Below the pieces are notes generated by a model. It had not been told where the DNA came from. It made no database searches and was given only the letters and a program-made list of their open reading frames with translations. A stretch of 64,000 nt of DNA from Microplitis mediator (lineage: Eukaryota > Arthropoda > Insecta > Hymenoptera > Braconidae). Within the stretch, counting starts at the first letter, position 1. Every line of letters starts with the position of its first letter. The position numbers and the translations under genes are program-made. Location of the stretch: the NCBI RefSeq assembly GCF_029852145.1, contig NC_079977.1, positions 6,099,879 to 6,163,878 of the forward strand. The letters are read 5' to 3'. Below are positions 59,152-64,000 of this stretch, piece by piece.

Positions 59152-59915
59152 TTTTTACTTCAAGTTTTATTTTATAATTTTTGTGTACAATAAAAATATT
59201 TTTTTCATTGATAATAAAAAATTTCATGACTTTTAGTCCAAAAAAAAAATTTTAATTTCCGTTTTCTGCGGTACGAATTTTTATATCTTTAATATTCTAT
59301 TTCCGGTTTATCTGTTGCTTGCATGTAATTATATTTTACAATTCCAATTATTTAAATAATTTTTATGAAAGATCGTAATATTAAATAAAATTATTGCGAT
59401 AAAAAATAAATTACATTTATACCAGACATTTGGAGCAATAAAATTTCATACTCAATCACATGTATATATATATATAAATGTTGCCGTTACATTTTTTGTC
59501 CAAAGAAATTAAGCATAACAATTTAAACAGTAGGTAAAGTTTATTATCGTTATTTTATTATCTTGGAGGGAAAAGAATTTAAAAAACGACAGAAATGAAA
59601 CGGAAGAAAAATTTATTTTTAATAGTGACTTGAGCGTCGGCAAACATCTGCTGGTACTTTCTTGCACCCTTGTATATATTGTACTACTTACTACTGTACA
59701 AGACACTGCAAACCCTTCAAATATATATCTATATAGTTTATATTCTAAGACAACTGCCCTCTTCGAGCCCCTGCGGCAGTTGTTAATGTCAGGTGGCACG
59801 AATTAAGGGCGGGAAAATGTACTAGGTAATAATTACTGAGTACTTTCAATTCGGCAAGACAATTTTATTATCATCATCATTATTATGTAATTTATAACAA
59901 ATAGATGATAATTTT
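59152..59915. other. Non-coding stretch
   Basis: AT-rich, short GC-moderate patch at 59635-59800 with an unconvincing minus-strand frame. Confidence 0.35.
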
Positions 59916-60109
59916 TGAATGCGGGTTTATTTGGTTGATATCGCGGTGACTAATGAAGATAAGCAAACGTTGTCGGAGGTTTTTGGAAAGGAAATTTAAT
60001 TTCCTATAACTTTTGTTTAGAGGAAATTATTCTAGAACTGATAGTTTTGAAGATGGGACTTTTTTAAGCAAATGAAAAAAATTTGGCAATTGTTTAAAAC
60101 AATTATTAA

Positions 60110-60560
60110 ATTTTTTGAGTTCAAATGACGATAACTTTGTAATTATTGAGCTTAGGAAAATTTTTGTAGATACAAAAGTTATAGGAAATTTAATATCCTA
60201 CAAGTTTGGTCCTCATAAAAATTGCTCTAGGGCTGATAGTTTAAAAGTTACAGAGATTATAAGTTTTTTAAAATTTACAGATTCAGCGGGAAAATTCGAA
60301 TTGTTCAAATGACGGTAACTTTGTAATTATTGATTTTAGGAAAATTTTTGCAAATATAAAAATTGTAGGAAATTTAATTTCCTACAATTTTGGTCCTTAC
60401 AAAAATTGCTCTAGGGCTGATAGTTTAAAAGTTACAGTAATTAAAATTTTTTAAAAAATTCACAGATTCAGCGGGAACTTTTGAATTGTTTAAATTAAAT
60501 GTTCAGATGACGATAACTTTTAAGGAGTTAGTTTTAGAAAATTTTTGCATGTGACAAAAA
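60110..60560 (+). repeat. Tandem repeat, ~175-bp units
   Basis: Two full units and a partial one share CAAATGACGRTAACTTTGTA, AGGAAATTTAATTTCCTACA, GCTCTAGGGCTGATAGTTTA and ACAGATTCAGCGGGAA. Diverged relatives occur at 61450-61860 and 63530-64000. Confidence 0.75.
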
Positions 60561-60714
60561 TTTTAGGAAATAATATTTCCTTTCCAAAACCCATATACAA
60601 CGTATATTAATCTCATATATTTTTATAGATATCGGCAATCAAAGTTAAAAATCGCATTTTTTTCTTTTTTCAATTAAAAAAGATTGAAATAGTAATTTGT
60701 AATAATAATAAAAA

Positions 60715-61200
60715 TTAGTTGTATCTTTCACACAAACCCTGAAGTGAAACAAGCAAAACACGAACATACTGATCGAAGAAATGAAACCGGTTCGATGAAA
60801 AAGCTCCGGTCACACCTCGGGGGCTTCCTCCTTCGCGTCTTTCGTTCTTTATATTTCTCTCAGGCAACCGCCGCTTCATAGTGCACATTCTCGGCCAAAA
60901 AAAAGTCAACGAGCTGAAGCCAAAGCCGAAGCTGAAGTCAAAGTATAAGAAAAAGCAAAAGCAAAAAATTTAAAATTAAAAAAAAATAAATAAATAAATA
61001 ATAAAATAAAAAGACAAGTAACGACGGCACTTAACGCATCGACAGCATAACGATAATCACCTTATACTTACGGTAAATAAATCGGTAGCTATTATAATAT
61101 AAGATGAATGTGTATATAAGACTATCATGCGACTCGTTTAGTACACTACTAGCACATCTAGTTGAGTGTACTTGCGAGTTATCCTTAACTCGTGGCATTT
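60715..61200. other. GC-richer patch and TATA-like promoter candidate
   Basis: 60780-60910 has CTCGGGGGCTTCCTCC and GCAACCGCCGCTTCATAG. TATATAAG at about 61112 is followed ~30 bases on by TCGTTTAGTACA, an initiator-like sequence, but no coding frame follows. Confidence 0.25.
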
Positions 61201-61950
61201 TCTGTTTTCCAGCTCGCGTGACGTTGATGCTGATACTCTAATACTTTTTATCCATACTCATATATCTCTGTATTTTTTTATAGATTAGAAATTCTGCAAT
61301 TATTATATTTAAAAACTTAAATTATTTATATTAAACTATAAAATTATTCATTTAAAATTTTTTAAATCAAACAAATTTCTATTATTAATTAATTGTAAAC
61401 TTTGATAAGCGATATCTAGAAAAATATACAAAATAAATGGACATCATGGGTGGTCTTTCGAAAGGAAATTTAATTTACTACAATTTTGGTTTTTAGAAAA
61501 ATTATCGTAGCTTCAATGGTTTAAAAGTTACAGCCATTTTAATTAGATACCTAATTTTAAACAATTGGAAAATTTTTTTAAATGTCAAATTAATTCGGAA
61601 AAATGGAGACTAAAAAAATTTTCAAAAGGACAAAAATTTTAGGAAATTAAATTTTCTACAACTTTGGTATCAATAAAAAATTTTGTTACTCCAATAGTTT
61701 AAAAGTTACAGTGATTTAAAGGCTGATAATTTTTAAAACAATTAATTTTATGAATCTTTAAATTTGGTTTCGGGTTCTAATGTCAATATCTTTTAAACTA
61801 TTGGTTTCCTGAAAATTTTTATTGAGTCAAAAATTGTAGAAAATTAAATTTCCTATCCAACCATCTCCTCAAATGTCTAATTACTCACAATAGTTATCAA
61901 AATATCGCAAAGCAAAATAAAAAAACGGTTGTCCGTGTGTGCCAATCTCA

Positions 61951-62543
61951 AAACTTCCCGCTGTTTTTGAGCTCACAAAGTTATTATTTGAAAATTTCCG
62001 AGCTTTTCGAAGTCAAAAAACATTCATTTTAGTGTTCAACCAAAAAAAAATTCATTTATCTAAAAAAAACTAATTTTTGCCATACGGTATCTTTGGAACG
62101 AATCAACCGATTTGGACGTTTTTGGCGGCAATTGAAACGGCTCATCAAGACTCAAAACTGGATAGAATTCAAAGTCGATCGGTCGAGTAGTTTGCGATTT
62201 ATACGAAAACCAAAAACTAATAAACTTTTTTTTCGGTTTTTTTTTTATGTAATTCATAAACTATTTGACCGATCGACTTCAAAAACTATCGAGATCTAAG
62301 TCTTGATGAGCCCTTTCGATTGCCGCCAAAAACGTCCAAATCGGTTGATTCGTTCCAAAGATACCGTGTGACAAAAATTATTTTACGCACATCCATACAT
62401 ACATACATACACACAGACACGGACGTCCATTGGAAATAGTTAGAATACTTTCCTAGAATCTCAAAACATCGAGATCTGATGAAAACTCCGAAACCAATAA
62501 CTTGCCTTTTTTGAAAATTTTCAATTTTCATAGCGGGAAGTTT
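61951..62543. mobile_element. AAACTTCCCGCT-bounded element, copy 2
   Basis: A 593 bp element with inverted ends AAACTTCCCGCT. Internally, GAACGAATCAACCGATTTGG and its inverse (CCAAATCGGTTGATTCGTTC), with TGGCGGCAATTGAA / TTCGATTGCCGCCA, form a second inverted pair. Contains an ACATACATACATACACACAG tract. Frames here are by-products. Confidence 0.75.
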
Positions 62544-62559
62544 AAAATAAAACAAAGTG

Positions 62560-63500
62560 AACTAAATGATTTAAATTACGTGTTCGTTCATAAACCATCG
62601 GTTATTCTCAATAAAAATAATCTTATATGATAATACTTAAGGCACTTTCTTGTTTCGTTTATTAACCTGACCGGTGTAAGTTGTCCGATAGTTAATTGCG
62701 GCGTGGCATCGCGCTTTTATTTTCTTCTCTTTTCTTCTCTTAGTTATACAGATATACAGTTAACCATTCGTATCCTCAGTACACTATAAGTATAAATACA
62801 GAAGACTAAGATATACCAAGACCATGAAGAACAAGAGTAAGAGTAAGACGAAGAAGGATAAGGATAAGAAGGCAAAAGATGGAGGTTAAAGTAAAAAAAT
62901 AAAATCGTAGGCCCCCTGTACACATTGCAAGCAATATACAACTCTGCGTGTACAAGTAGCTCGAATCTATTTATAGTATTACATATAGAGCTTTAAGAGT
63001 GTTAGAAAATTTCATTGGTGTTGGTACACTTGATTGGTAATGCACCAGAAAAGGACAGTGAATGTAGTTCCCTATATGTAGCCATGGATATCCTGGATGT
63101 GTGAGAGTGACCGTTGCTGATGCATTGGAGACTTGGCTGTGCCACACCTGGCCCCGATTGCATCCTACCTATATCTATTCTACTTATATTAACCAACTCA
63201 AAGTTTACTCCACCCAACAACCTCTACAACTCGTCCACGAGCATTGCCAGCGAGCCTGTTTTACTCTTACACACTTTTAAATCTTACCCATACACTTTTA
63301 ACTATTTCACATTTATCACATTCTTGTTATTTTTTTTTTAAGTTGAATAATTAATTTGTAGAAGATTTTCAAATTCTTTAAATCCTTGCAATTTATTAAA
63401 TCATCCATCTGTTTATGTTTTTTACGTAAACTTTTTTTTTTTTTTATTTTGAAGTGAGGAAATATTTCAAATAGAAGGATGAAATGGGCGCGAATTTTTT
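62560..63500. other. Non-coding stretch, possible transcribed island
   Basis: An AAGA/GATAAGGATAAG purine tract (62816-62885), then a moderately GC-rich stretch (62900-63250) with short frames on both strands, none with family similarity. Confidence 0.3.
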
Positions 63501-63676
63501 GTGAAGAAAACTTTGAAGGCCTGTATTTTTTAAACCAATGGTCGTAGGGTAATTTTTAATGAGACTAAAATTTTAGAAAATTTAATTTTCTACAATTTTG
63601 GTCCTCATGAAAATTATCTTGGGACCAATAGATGTAAAGTTACAGTCATTCGAACAATTGGATAATTATTTTAAAC

Positions 63677-63811
63677 CACAGAAAAAAAAAGGATTAATTG
63701 GCGCGAAATATTTTGCGTCATAAATTGAAGACAAAAATTTTTCTTGGACTAGAAAAAATTTCTTGAGTCAAGTAAAAATTTTTCGGTCCAAGAAATCTTT
63801 TTTTTCTGTGC
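63677..63811. mobile_element. ACACAGAAAAAAAGGAT MITE, copy 5
   Basis: CCACAGAAAAAAAAAGGATT and inverse of AGAAATCTTTTTTTTCTGTG; short copy inserted in a 175-bp-type repeat. Confidence 0.7.
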
Positions 63812-64000
63812 AGTTGTAAAATTTCTTTAAACGTTTATCAATATCTTTAAAACTATCAGTTTAAAAAAAATTTTCATCGATACTAAAATTATAGAAAATT
63901 AAATTTCCCACAATTTATGTGTCTTTGAAAATCACTCTAAGATCAATATTCACCGAGATACAGTCGTTTGAACAATTCGACATTTTTTTTCAAATTTTCC

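Overview
The window looks like nuclear DNA from an insect. It is very AT-rich, its genes are split by short spliceosomal introns, and both recognisable proteins have insect and vertebrate orthologues. The style of the SNRNP40 and MELK exons and the very dense small DNA-transposon remnants suggest a hymenopteran, possibly a parasitoid wasp, but that is inference and no species is claimed. All exon boundaries below were read by hand from GT/GC-AG sites, reading frame and protein-family similarity.

Layout. Positions 1-1421 hold the 5' end of a minus-strand gene for the U5 snRNP WD40 protein SNRNP40 (two coding exons; the rest lies beyond the left edge). After a 1.9 kb intergenic stretch, 3356-14654 holds a complete plus-strand gene for the kinase MELK: 12 coding exons, 645 residues, with kinase, UBA and KA1 domains. 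The two genes are divergently arranged. Cell-cycle type motifs (E2F-like, CDE/CHR-like) lie between them.

From 14.9 kb to the right end I recognise only one further complete gene: a minus-strand two-exon gene at 32737-33282 for a small secreted, multiply glycosylatable, mostly helical protein with a strong TATA box. I cannot assign it to a family. A truncated LINE reverse-transcriptase tail (28476-28694) and a weak type II membrane-protein candidate (31704-31979) are the only other coding-like stretches. The remaining ~49 kb is repeats plus short GC-richer patches that look like regulatory islands or untranslated first exons of a gene whose coding part lies elsewhere, notably 58100-59150.

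Repeats dominate. Elements with good boundaries include a hAT-type foldback element and a hAT MITE full of AAGACC repeats (both with 8-bp target duplications, both in MELK intron 10), a TA-flanked element in the same intron, TTAA-flanked elements (5490-6191, 28311-30094, 57479-57586), several terminal-motif families (ACACRGAAA..., CCCTGAT..., CCCGRGTCAAAA..., AACTTCCCGCT...), tRNA-derived SINEs, a 12-unit 30-bp minisatellite, a ~0.9 kb CAA-rich microsatellite and an unusual ~1 kb array of palindromic GGAATGGTTCCCATAATA-like units inside its own inverted termini. No CRISPR array, rRNA, credible tRNA gene or complete transposase was found.
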